Shown here one piece after another: positions 32,031-39,564 of a stretch of 64,000 nucleotides of DNA; within the stretch, counting starts at the first letter, position 1; each line of letters begins with the position of its first letter. Under the pieces are notes generated by a model. That model saw only the letters and a list, made by a program, of their open reading frames with translations, had not been told where the DNA came from and did not search any database. The translations under genes and the position numbers were made by a program. The DNA lies in assembly GCF_003345655.1 (NCBI RefSeq), contig NZ_QQOH01000004.1:310001-374000 (forward strand), read 5' to 3'. The stretch comes from Motiliproteus coralliicola. GTDB taxonomy: Bacteria > Pseudomonadota > Gammaproteobacteria > Pseudomonadales > Balneatricaceae.

Positions 32031-33212
32031 TCAGTCGCTGCTGTCCGGAGTCAGGCAGGCTTGGGCCAGATTGACCCAGTAGCTGGCCCCCAGCGGCAGG
32101 ATCTCATCGTTAAAGTCGTAGTGGGGGTTGTGCAGTCCCCGACCGCCTTCGCTGCTGCCGTTGCCGATCCAGATATAGGCGCCGGGGCGCTGTTCGAGCA
32201 TGAAGGAGAAGTCCTCGGCCCCCATGCTGGGTGGTTCGCACCGTTTGACCTTGGCTTCACCCACCAGCGCGCCGGTGACCTCGGCGCAGCGCTGGGCATG
32301 CTCCGGATCGTTGATCGTGGCCGGGTAACCGCGGCGGTAGTCCAGGGTACCGTTGGCGCCGTGGGCGGCGCAGATATGTTCCACCCGACGCTGCATCTCG
32401 GCTTCCAGGTGATCCTGCATCTCGGCGGAGAACGCCCGGCAGGTGCCCGACAGTCGGATCGACTCGGGGATCACGTTGTAGGCATCGCCACCATGCATCC
32501 GGGTGACGCTGACCACGCCGCTGTCGAGCGGGTTCAGACCACGGGCGACGATGCTTTGCAGCGCGCTGATCAGCTGGGCCGCGACCGGTACCGGATCGAC
32601 CCCCAGATGCGGCATACCACCGTGGGCACCCTGGCCGACGATATCGATGTCGAACACCGCCATCGACGCCATCACCGGACCGTTGTGGACCGCAAAGTAA
32701 CCGGCGTCGAGGCCGGGCCAGTTGTGCATGCCGTAGACCGCATCGACCGGGAATTTGTCAAACAGACCCTCTTCGCACATCTTCTTGGCGCCGGCTCGAC
32801 CCTCTTCGGCCGGCTGGAAGATAAACACCAGGGTACCGGCAAAGTCCGGATTTTCGGCCAGGTGCTTGGCGGCGCCGAGCAGCATGGTGGTGTGGCCGTC
32901 ATGGCCGCAACCGTGCATCTTGCCCGGGTGGGTGGAGCAGTGATCGAAGGTATTCAGCTCCTGCAGATTGAGTGCGTCCATATCGGCTCGCAGGGCAACC
33001 GACTTCTGCCCCGGCTGCCGTCCTCGCAGCACACCGACCACGCCGGTAACCGCCAGACCGGTGTGGACCTCCAGCCCGAATTCACGCAGCAGTTCGGCCA
33101 CTTTGGCGGCGGTTCGGTGCTCTTCATAAGCGGTTTCCGGGTGGGCGTGCAGGTCGCGACGCCATTGCTGCATCTGCTGATGAAGTTCGCTGTTGGGTTG
33201 GATCGGTAACAC
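32031..33212 (-). CDS. M20 family amidohydrolase (hippurate/N-acyl amino acid hydrolase type)
   Basis: Metal-dependent hydrolase releasing an acyl group from an N-acyl amino acid or related amide. The 393 residues carry the M20D pattern: LHAHPETAYEEHRTA near the N-terminus, metal-ligand motif HGCGHDGHT, FQPAEEGRAGAKKM with the catalytic Glu, and the C-terminal PSMGAEDFSFML. The start is GTG at 33212: AAGGAG lies six bases upstream and the family N-terminus begins here; the open frame further up is an overlap into the VOC gene. It is the third gene after the acetyltransferase and VOC genes. The actual substrate is unknown. Confidence 0.9.
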   Translation of the reverse strand: MLPIQPNSELHQQMQQWRRDLHAHPETAYEEHRTAAKVAELLREFGLEVHTGLAVTGVVGVLRGRQPGQKSVALRADMDALNLQELNTFDHCSTHPGKMHGCGHDGHTTMLLGAAKHLAENPDFAGTLVFIFQPAEEGRAGAKKMCEEGLFDKFPVDAVYGMHNWPGLDAGYFAVHNGPVMASMAVFDIDIVGQGAHGGMPHLGVDPVPVAAQLISALQSIVARGLNPLDSGVVSVTRMHGGDAYNVIPESIRLSGTCRAFSAEMQDHLEAEMQRRVEHICAAHGANGTLDYRRGYPATINDPEHAQRCAEVTGALVGEAKVKRCEPPSMGAEDFSFMLEQRPGAYIWIGNGSSEGGRGLHNPHYDFNDEILPLGASYWVNLAQACLTPDSSD

Positions 33213-33246
33213 GTTGATCTCCTTTGAGCCCGCGTTGGCACAAAAA

Positions 33247-34152
33247 TCAGGGTAAAGGGTTCGGCTCTTCGTTATCGGGGTAGATCTCAATAATGGTGTT
33301 GCCGGCGTAGTGAGCCGGAATTCGTAAGCCGCCATCGTGGGTAGCCACGAACTCTACCCCATTTTGCCGTAGAAGAGCTTCTGCTTTTTCCGGGGTCGCG
33401 GTACTGACCCGGATCGCCACTCCGGTGGGCAGCTCGGTATCGTCGAGGTCCAGATCGACACCGTCAAAGCGCTGTTTGGCCTGCTCCAGGCTGAGTACTT
33501 CGAACAGCCCCCGGTCGGTCTGCACCTGCAGTCCCTGCTCGGTGGTGCTGACCGCCGCGTCGCCGTAGATGCCGATAAAACGGGGCCGAAGCTGCTCGGG
33601 GTCGGCGGCGACATAGCTGACCCGGGTGATGCCGTTGGCGCCGTTGGGGTGGTCCATCCACTCTTTGACCCAGACCAGATGGGGCTTGTGCTGGTGGCAG
33701 AAGAAGTGGGAGATGGCCGGGAACTGCGGGTTGATCAGCATTACCAGCGACACCACCGCCTCCTCTTCGCTACCGTCGGGGCGATGGGCTACCCGGCGAA
33801 AATCGACGATGCCGTGGTTATCGACGCCGCGTTGCTCCATCAGTTGATGGTCGGCGCGGGCATCTTCGCTATGCAGCGCCACCAGGGAAATCCCCTCTCG
33901 GCGCTCGATCGAGTCGCTGATAAAGCGTCCGAAGGCAAAACCTCGGTCATTCTTCAGATCCAGTTTGTCGGCATCGTAAATGCTGATCAGCTCGATAAAG
34001 TTATCCGGAAACATCAGCAGGTGGTTGTCGGTGCCCCAGGGGTGGTGGTGGCGGGGATTGATAAAGAACCCGAGCCGTTCGAAATTGCGGCTGGTCTGGT
34101 CCATATCGCGCACGGCGACCAGCGGATGATCGATACCCAGATGATTTTTCAT
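33247..34152 (-). CDS. VOC superfamily protein (Glyoxalase_3-like)
   Basis: A 301-residue protein with vicinal-oxygen-chelate repeats. The N-terminal half begins IDHPLVAVRDMDQTSRNFERLGF, with a HHPWGTDNHLLMF segment typical of PF13468-type members; the second half ends GGLRIPAHYAGNTIIEIYP, carrying the terminal metal-ligand Glu. VOC proteins can be dioxygenases, isomerases, glyoxalases or resistance proteins, so the reaction is not predictable. Its start overlaps the acetyltransferase stop by four bases (ATGA), and the M20 gene starts 34 bp after it. It belongs to the same pathway. Confidence 0.85.
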   Translation of the reverse strand: MKNHLGIDHPLVAVRDMDQTSRNFERLGFFINPRHHHPWGTDNHLLMFPDNFIELISIYDADKLDLKNDRGFAFGRFISDSIERREGISLVALHSEDARADHQLMEQRGVDNHGIVDFRRVAHRPDGSEEEAVVSLVMLINPQFPAISHFFCHQHKPHLVWVKEWMDHPNGANGITRVSYVAADPEQLRPRFIGIYGDAAVSTTEQGLQVQTDRGLFEVLSLEQAKQRFDGVDLDLDDTELPTGVAIRVSTATPEKAEALLRQNGVEFVATHDGGLRIPAHYAGNTIIEIYPDNEEPNPLP

Positions 34153-34946
34153 ACTCTGTTGCCTTTGTTTTCTGCGCTGCTTGCGTCCAATTTGGCCGCG
34201 CCGATCAATCGCGCGGCGCTGCCGACCACGGTCTGATTAGCTGCCACCGGTTTGACCACCACCGCACCGGCGGCAACCTTGGCCTCGGCGCCGATCTCGA
34301 TATTGCCCAGTACCAGTGCGCCGGAACCGATAAAGGCGCCGCGACGTATTTTCGGATGCCGATCGCCTTGCCCCTTGCCGGTACCGCCCAGGGTCACGCT
34401 CTGGAAGATGGTGACCTCATCTTCGATCACGGCGGTTTCACCGATCACGATCCCGACCGCATGATCGATAAAGATGCCGGCGCCGATTCGGGCGGCGGGA
34501 TGAATATCGACGCCGTAGAGCGACACCACCCGTCCCTGAATATAGTTGGCCAGCGGCTGATCACCGCGCTGCCAGCAGGCGTGGGCCAGTCGGTGGGCCT
34601 GCAGTGCCTGATAGCCGCCGAAGTGGAGCAGCGGGGTGTAGTGATCCTTGATCGAAGCATTGCTCTGCAACTGGCAGCACAGGTCTTTCAACGCCGCCGC
34701 TTCGATCGTCGGGTCCGAATCCATCAACTGGCTGAACTGTGCATGCCAGGCGTCGATCCGGAAGGGATCGTCACTTAGCTTGGTGGCCAGAATATACGCC
34801 AGCGAGGCGCCGAAATTATCGTGCTGCAGCAGTTGTTGCTGGTAGAAGTCGGCCAGCAGCGGAAACTGTTGCGCGTCTCGCCGGGCTTCTTCATGAATGG
34901 TGCTCCAGAGTCGACCCAGGTCGATCTCACGCCGATAGTCATCCAT
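34149..34946 (-). CDS. cysE: Serine O-acetyltransferase (CysE family)
   Basis: Transfers acetyl from acetyl-CoA to serine, giving O-acetylserine, the cysteine precursor. At 265 residues it has the SATase N-terminal helical domain (LWSTIHEEARRDAQQFPLL) and the left-handed beta-helix: DIHPAARIG, DHAVGIVIGETAVIED with the active-site His, and SVTLGGTGKGQGDRHPKI. The C-terminal tail ends NKGNRV and lacks the terminal Ile used by E. coli CysE to bind cysteine synthase, so it may not form that complex. Being in an operon with VOC and M20 genes is unusual. A terminator-type hairpin sits immediately before its ribosome binding site (GGAG). Confidence 0.92.
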   Translation of the reverse strand: MDDYRREIDLGRLWSTIHEEARRDAQQFPLLADFYQQQLLQHDNFGASLAYILATKLSDDPFRIDAWHAQFSQLMDSDPTIEAAALKDLCCQLQSNASIKDHYTPLLHFGGYQALQAHRLAHACWQRGDQPLANYIQGRVVSLYGVDIHPAARIGAGIFIDHAVGIVIGETAVIEDEVTIFQSVTLGGTGKGQGDRHPKIRRGAFIGSGALVLGNIEIGAEAKVAAGAVVVKPVAANQTVVGSAARLIGAAKLDASSAENKGNRV

Positions 34947-34960
34947 CGAACAGGTCTCCT

Positions 34961-34984
34961 AAAAAGCCCGGCCCGAAGGCCGGG
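34961..34984 (-). terminator. Terminator-type hairpin between aldehyde dehydrogenase and cysE
   Basis: On the minus strand CCCGGCC-TTCG-GGCCGGG followed by C and five T: a stable tetraloop hairpin with a T-run. It ends only 14 bp before the cysE ATG, and the T-run touches its Shine-Dalgarno. That leaves no room for a cysE promoter downstream, so it may act as a partial terminator or an mRNA-processing element. Confidence 0.8.
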
Positions 34985-35033
34985 AAAGAGCCGTTTGTAA
35001 AAACGGATAGGGCTGTCATCTTGTGCTTGCGGA

Positions 35034-36575
35034 TTATTCGATCGAGTAGCCGAACTGCACTGCGGCTTGCCGGGCCGTTTCGACCCAGACGCTCTTGGTA
35101 CGGGTGTACTCCAGCAAACCTTCATAACCGCTGGAGCGTCCATAGCCGCTCTCGCCAAAGCCGCCGAACGGCGACATCACATTGATCGCCTTGTAGCTGT
35201 TGACCCAGAAGGTGCCGGCGTTGACCTGCGCCGCCAGTCGGTGGGCGCGACCCACATCGGTGGTCCAGACCGCACCGCCGAGTCCAAAGCGACTGTCGTT
35301 GGCGATCGCCACCGCCTGATCCTCGTCGTCGAACGGGATCACCGATAGCACCGGTCCGAAGATCTCCTCCTGGGCGACCCGCATCTGGTTATCGACACCC
35401 GCCAGTACGGTGGGCTGATAGAAATAGCCCTGCTCGCCCTGACCTACCTCGGCCCGCTGACCGCCAGCGGCGACCTGGGCGCCTTCGGCGATGCCATCGG
35501 TGACCAGGTTGCGGACATGATCGAACTGTTTGGCGTTGTTGATCGGCCCAATCATGGTCTGCTCCATCCAGGGCAAGCCGACCGGCAACTTGGCGCACGC
35601 CCCGGCGACCCGCTCGACCACCTGGTCGTAACAGCTGCGCTGCACCAACAGTCTTGAGCCGGATACGCAGCTCTGACCGGCGGCGGCGAACACCGCGGCC
35701 TGAGCTCCGACCACGGCGCGGTCGAGATCGGCATCGTCAAACACGATATTGGCCGACTTGCCGCCCAGCTCCAGCACGCAGGGGATGACGCGCTGGGCGG
35801 CGGCAGCCGCGATCCGGCCACCGGTCTGTGGCGAACCGACGAACACCACCTTGGCGGTGGCTGGATTGGCAATCGCCGCGGCACCGGTGGTGTGTCCCAG
35901 GCCATTGATCACATTGACCAACCCCTTGGGGACACCGGCTTGCTCGATCAGTTTGACCAGCACCGTGGTGCTCAGCGGGGTCAGCTCCGAGGGCTTGAGC
36001 AGCACGCCGTTCCCGGCACAGATGGCCGGTGCGATCTGCCAGCCGCCGGTGAAGACCGGCGCATTCCAGGGGGTGATCTGGGTGACCACACCGTAGGGTT
36101 CGTGGCGGGTGTAGTTCATGTGGCTAGTGGGGACCGGTATCACCTGACCGGTCAGCTTGTCGCACCAGCCGGCGTAGTACTCGAACATCTCAGCGACCTT
36201 GGCCACTTCGACCCGGCAATCACGGATCGGCTTGCCGGCAGAGACGGACTCGAGGCGGGCCAGTGGTTCGGCAGCCTGGCTCACCTGATGGCTGCATTGC
36301 CACAGGACTCGGGCCCGGGCGCTGGCACTCATCGCCCACCACTTGGCTTGTGCCAGCTTGGCGGCATCGGCGGCCATCGCGACGCGGGCTTCGCCGGCAT
36401 CGCGGTAGCTCATAAAGGCCTGGCCGGTGGCCGGGTTGATCAACTCGATCGTCTCGCCTTCACCGGCGACCAGTTCGCCGTTGATCCAGCTGCCGAATTC
36501 GGTGTCGCAGCCGAGCAGTTCATTGAGTAGTCCGGCGACCTGCTGCTCGCCGTTATGGGTCACGGTAAAAGTCAT
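35034..36575 (-). CDS. NAD(P)-dependent aldehyde dehydrogenase (betaine-aldehyde dehydrogenase-like)
   Basis: Oxidises an aldehyde to the acid; cytoplasmic. From the ATG at 36575 (GGAG seven bases upstream) it has 513 residues. Family landmarks are TPWNAPVFTGGWQIAPAICAGN, LKPSELTPLS, the catalytic Glu269 in VLELGGKS and the nucleophile Cys303 in GQSCVSGSR. Later come EEIFGPVLSVIPFD and PFGGFGESGYGRSSGYEGL. The start is one base after the stop of the upstream oxidoreductase, so the pair is cotranscribed and translationally coupled. The exact aldehyde is unknown; a semialdehyde from the oxidoreductase reaction is a reasonable guess. Confidence 0.93.
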   Translation of the reverse strand: MTFTVTHNGEQQVAGLLNELLGCDTEFGSWINGELVAGEGETIELINPATGQAFMSYRDAGEARVAMAADAAKLAQAKWWAMSASARARVLWQCSHQVSQAAEPLARLESVSAGKPIRDCRVEVAKVAEMFEYYAGWCDKLTGQVIPVPTSHMNYTRHEPYGVVTQITPWNAPVFTGGWQIAPAICAGNGVLLKPSELTPLSTTVLVKLIEQAGVPKGLVNVINGLGHTTGAAAIANPATAKVVFVGSPQTGGRIAAAAAQRVIPCVLELGGKSANIVFDDADLDRAVVGAQAAVFAAAGQSCVSGSRLLVQRSCYDQVVERVAGACAKLPVGLPWMEQTMIGPINNAKQFDHVRNLVTDGIAEGAQVAAGGQRAEVGQGEQGYFYQPTVLAGVDNQMRVAQEEIFGPVLSVIPFDDEDQAVAIANDSRFGLGGAVWTTDVGRAHRLAAQVNAGTFWVNSYKAINVMSPFGGFGESGYGRSSGYEGLLEYTRTKSVWVETARQAAVQFGYSIE

Positions 36576-36576
36576 C

Positions 36577-37455
36577 TCAGGTCTCCAGTCCGGTGGTTTT
36601 GACGATGCAGTTAAAGTCGTCTTGATCGGGGATCGTCGGTTCACTGGCGGCCCAGATCTTGGCGACCTGCTCGGACAGCGGCAGCTCCAGTTCCAGATCG
36701 CGACACAGCTTTTCGGCCAGGCGTACATCTTTGCGCATCAGCTGCATCGTAAAGCCCGAATCGAAGCCGTTATTGAGGATCCAGCGGGGGAAGTTCACTT
36801 CGCTGACCGCGCTGCGGCCGGAGCCGGCGTTCAGGCCTTCCAGCAGTTTGGCCGGATCCAGCCCGGCTTTTTGTCCCAGTGCGACGGCTTCGGCGGTGGT
36901 GACCAGATGGGCGGCGCACAGCAGGTTGTTGATCAGCTTGGCGGCATGGCCGCTGCCGGAGGGGCCAAGGTGAACGGCCTTGGCGCTCAGGGCCTCGATA
37001 AACGGCATCGCTCTCTGCAGGTCCGCTTCCTTACCGCCGATCACCATCACCATGGTGCCGGCGGCTGCCCCGGACGGGCCGCCGCTGACCGGCGCATCCA
37101 GCAGGGCGTGCCCCTGACTGGCCAGTTGCTCGGCCAGCCCTCGGGTGACGTCCGGCTCGGAAGTGGAGGTGTCGATCACCAGGGTCGATGGTTGGGCGGA
37201 CTGCAAAATGCCATCGTCACCGACAATCACTTGCTTGACGTGCTGGGCGGTGGGCAGCGACAGCAGAATGATCTCGGTCTGCTGACACAGCTGCGCGATG
37301 CTGTCGACCAGGGTGACACCGATCGCTTCGGCCGCCTGTCGCTGGGGGACACCTAGATCGGTGCCGAATACCTCAAAACCGCCCCGCAGCAGGGATTGGC
37401 ACATGCCATTACCCATACTTCCCAGGCCGATAACGCCAATTCTCTGTTTCACCAT
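36577..37455 (-). CDS. 3-hydroxyisobutyrate dehydrogenase family oxidoreductase
   Basis: Beta-hydroxyacid dehydrogenase of 292 residues, interconverting a 3-hydroxy acid and a semialdehyde with NAD(P). The N-terminal Rossmann motif is IGVIGLGSMGNGM (GxGxxG at 10-15). The substrate loop DAPVSGGPSGAAAGTM is at 120-135, and the catalytic Lys173 is in SGHAAKLINN. Substrate-specific residues do not identify it among HIBADH, tartronate-semialdehyde reductase and sulfolactaldehyde reductase. First gene of the minus-strand operon, facing the divergent TRAP operon. Its likely job is to feed the next gene, an aldehyde dehydrogenase. Confidence 0.92.
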   Translation of the reverse strand: MVKQRIGVIGLGSMGNGMCQSLLRGGFEVFGTDLGVPQRQAAEAIGVTLVDSIAQLCQQTEIILLSLPTAQHVKQVIVGDDGILQSAQPSTLVIDTSTSEPDVTRGLAEQLASQGHALLDAPVSGGPSGAAAGTMVMVIGGKEADLQRAMPFIEALSAKAVHLGPSGSGHAAKLINNLLCAAHLVTTAEAVALGQKAGLDPAKLLEGLNAGSGRSAVSEVNFPRWILNNGFDSGFTMQLMRKDVRLAEKLCRDLELELPLSEQVAKIWAASEPTIPDQDDFNCIVKTTGLET

Positions 37456-37917
37456 TTTTCGCCTCTGCGTGTTTGGATCTGTTTATTGTTGAGCACATGG
37501 CTTTGAGTCGATTGTTGCCGATCTCTTTGTTCGGAAGAATGTCTTTAAAATTTCTTTGTTGTTCTAATTTAGGCAACAAAAAGAAAGTCAGCAGCTTTTG
37601 GGTGCATACACAGCAGACCGAAAACCACGGATGGGTGAGTTACTGATCAGGCTTTAATTGAAGTGAGTTCTGAATTGAACTGAGCTGACTGATTATCGAA
37701 ATCGGCGTTGCGAAATTGGCAACGCGAAAAAAAATCTTAGCAACAAATATCTTAGTACTCTCGATTAGCACCTTTAGGAAAGTGCAGGTTGATCTCCCGC
37801 AATATCTGTCTTTGGCAGTAAGTGACTAATCACTATTTTGGTCTGTCGCTGTTGCTTGTCGGAGATTCATCCGTCCTTGAACGCTTCCTACGATAACAAC
37901 AAATCGGAGTGTTAATC
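37456..37917. promoter_or_regulatory. Divergent control region of the catabolic cluster
   Basis: A 462-bp A+T-richer gap that must hold the promoters for both operons. It has a LysR-type dyad (listed separately) and a second inverted repeat TTTGTTG (37555-37561) / CAACAAA (37574-37580). Several further TTGTTG or CAACAA motifs occur (near 37484, 37512, 37741 and 37898). This clustering suggests operators for one regulator, most likely the LysR protein at the end of the minus-strand operon. I see no gene in it. Confidence 0.6.
37705..37725. promoter_or_regulatory. LysR-type operator dyad
   Basis: GCGTTGC-GAAATTG-GCAACGC, perfect 7-bp arms with a 7-bp spacer. The inner core has the T-N11-A form typical of LysR boxes. 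It is followed by an A-run. Confidence 0.55.
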
Positions 37918-38943
37918 ATGCTGAAAACCCTGATCCAAAACCCCGGCGTTAAGCAAATTGCCGGTTCGGTTGCGCTGGCTGCGACCTTGATGGTCCCGAC
38001 CTATTCCCATGCGGCAGACGAAGTTGTTCTGGCCCATGCGATGTCAAACGATCATATCTTCAATCCGATCGCCGACCATTTCATGGCTTCGTTGGCGAAG
38101 AACGCTCCCGATGCGTTTGAGATCAAATACCACCCGGGGGGTGACCTGGGCGACTGGACGTCTCAGTTTGAGCAAACCATCGCCGGCGAGATCGGCATGA
38201 CGATGACCTTTCCCGCCACCGATTTCGACCCGCGATTGAACATTTCGATCATGGGGATGGTGGCCGACAGCTGGGACGATGCGGTCAAAATCTATGGCCC
38301 CGGCGGCTCGATGGTGGGGACCTATAACGAGATCTACGCCGGACTGAATATGAAATTGCTGGCGATCCTACCGGTGGATTTCGGCGGTATCGCGATCCGC
38401 AAGGGGATGGGCAAGGTGCCGGTCAACTTTCCGGAAGACGGTGCCGGCCTGAAGGTGCGGGTGCCGCCGATGCAGACCGCCATCAAACGTTTTGAATACC
38501 TGGGCTTCAATCCGGTGCCGATGCCGTTCTCGGAGCTCTACACCGCGCTGCAGCTGGGTTCAGTCGATGGGCGGACGTTCGGTCCGCCCTCTGAGATCTG
38601 GCAGATGCGCGATGTGCTGGAGACCTATGTCTTTTCACGGGATTACTTCGAGCAGGGTGCCTTTCTGGTCAACCTGGATTGGTGGAATGACCTGAATCCG
38701 GAGCAGCAGCAGGCCCTGCAGGCCGCCGCGGATGACGCCGCCAGCTGGGCCTGGCAGGAAGCGGAGCAGATCAGCGAAAAACTGATCGCCGACATCAAGG
38801 ACTACGGCATCAACGTGGTTGAGTTGGATGCCGCCCAGCAGAGCAAGCTGCGCCAGATCATTCAGGACAAGGAGTGGACCTGGATGGAAGCGACCGTCGG
38901 TAAGCATCTGGTCGAACAGATTCGCGCCACCACCGCTGAGTAA
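37918..38943 (+). CDS. TRAP transporter solute-binding protein DctP
   Basis: Periplasmic receptor of a tripartite ATP-independent transporter for an organic acid. From the ATG at 37918 (CGGAGT seven bases upstream) it has 341 residues, with a signal peptide of about 32 residues ending in SHAAD. DctP-family features are YHPGGDLGDWTSQFEQTIAGEI, GLKVRVPPMQTAIKRFEYLGFNPVPMPF (the Arg that normally binds the ligand carboxylate is in KVRVPP) and ELYTALQLGSVDG. The preceding GTG at 37909 is too close to the ribosome binding site. First gene of dctPQM and divergent from the dehydrogenase operon, so its ligand is probably that pathway's substrate. Confidence 0.94.
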   Translation: MLKTLIQNPGVKQIAGSVALAATLMVPTYSHAADEVVLAHAMSNDHIFNPIADHFMASLAKNAPDAFEIKYHPGGDLGDWTSQFEQTIAGEIGMTMTFPATDFDPRLNISIMGMVADSWDDAVKIYGPGGSMVGTYNEIYAGLNMKLLAILPVDFGGIAIRKGMGKVPVNFPEDGAGLKVRVPPMQTAIKRFEYLGFNPVPMPFSELYTALQLGSVDGRTFGPPSEIWQMRDVLETYVFSRDYFEQGAFLVNLDWWNDLNPEQQQALQAAADDAASWAWQEAEQISEKLIADIKDYGINVVELDAAQQSKLRQIIQDKEWTWMEATVGKHLVEQIRATTAE

Positions 38944-38958
38944 TTGCTCAGTCCCGTC

Positions 38959-38983
38959 AAAGGCCGGCAGCCTGTCGGCCTTT
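38959..38983 (+). repeat. Hairpin between dctP and dctQ
   Basis: AAAGGCCG-GCAGCCTGT-CGGCCTTT, 8-bp arms, 9-nt loop. It lies in the 75-bp gap after dctP. Such hairpins often protect or partly terminate the message so that the binding protein outnumbers the membrane subunits. Confidence 0.65.
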
Positions 38984-39018
38984 CGATTCTTTTCAGAGCC
39001 CGACCGGAGGCTTTGCCC

Positions 39019-39564
39019 ATGATTTCTCTATTTGCCCGCGCCGATCGCTATCTGGCGCAGTTTTCCCGTCTCTGCCTGGTGGGTTTGACGCTGTTGCTGG
39101 CCGGTTTGATGGCGGTGGCGGTGTTTCTTCGCTATGTGATGGATCAAGCCTTTCCCGCCATCGAAGAGATCAGCATCCTGGCCGGTTTATGGCTGTATTT
39201 TATCTCGATGGTGGTGGTGACCCGCGAACGCAGCCACCTGACCGGCGGCATTCTCGACCTGCTCAATCTGAGTCCCCGAACTCGAGTGCTGATCAAGGGG
39301 TTCAATGACCTGGTCGGCTTGCTGGTGATCGGCTTTTTCGGTTTCTACGCCTTCAAGTACCTGCTGTTTGTCATGAAGATCAACCGAGTCAGCACCAACC
39401 TGGGTTGGCCGACCGCGTTCTGGGTCGGCGCCGCGATTGCCGGTTTTACCCTGATGGCGCTGTACAAGGTGCGCGACCTGTTTATCCACAAAAATTCCTA
39501 CACCGAATTCGACAACAAATCGCCTCACCCAGCCGATGCGACGCTGGAGGAGATCAGCCGATGA
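39019..39564 (+). CDS. TRAP transporter small permease DctQ
   Basis: Four-helix inner-membrane subunit, 181 residues from the ATG at 39019; CCGGAGG is eight bases ahead, and the upstream open frame begins with a TTG without support. Helices lie at about 19-41, 48-68 (ISILAGLWLYFISMVVV), 93-115 and 131-150. The TRERSHL segment after helix two is the usual family motif. The stop overlaps the dctM start by four bases (ATGA), so the membrane subunits are coupled. Confidence 0.92.
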   Translation: MISLFARADRYLAQFSRLCLVGLTLLLAGLMAVAVFLRYVMDQAFPAIEEISILAGLWLYFISMVVVTRERSHLTGGILDLLNLSPRTRVLIKGFNDLVGLLVIGFFGFYAFKYLLFVMKINRVSTNLGWPTAFWVGAAIAGFTLMALYKVRDLFIHKNSYTEFDNKSPHPADATLEEISR

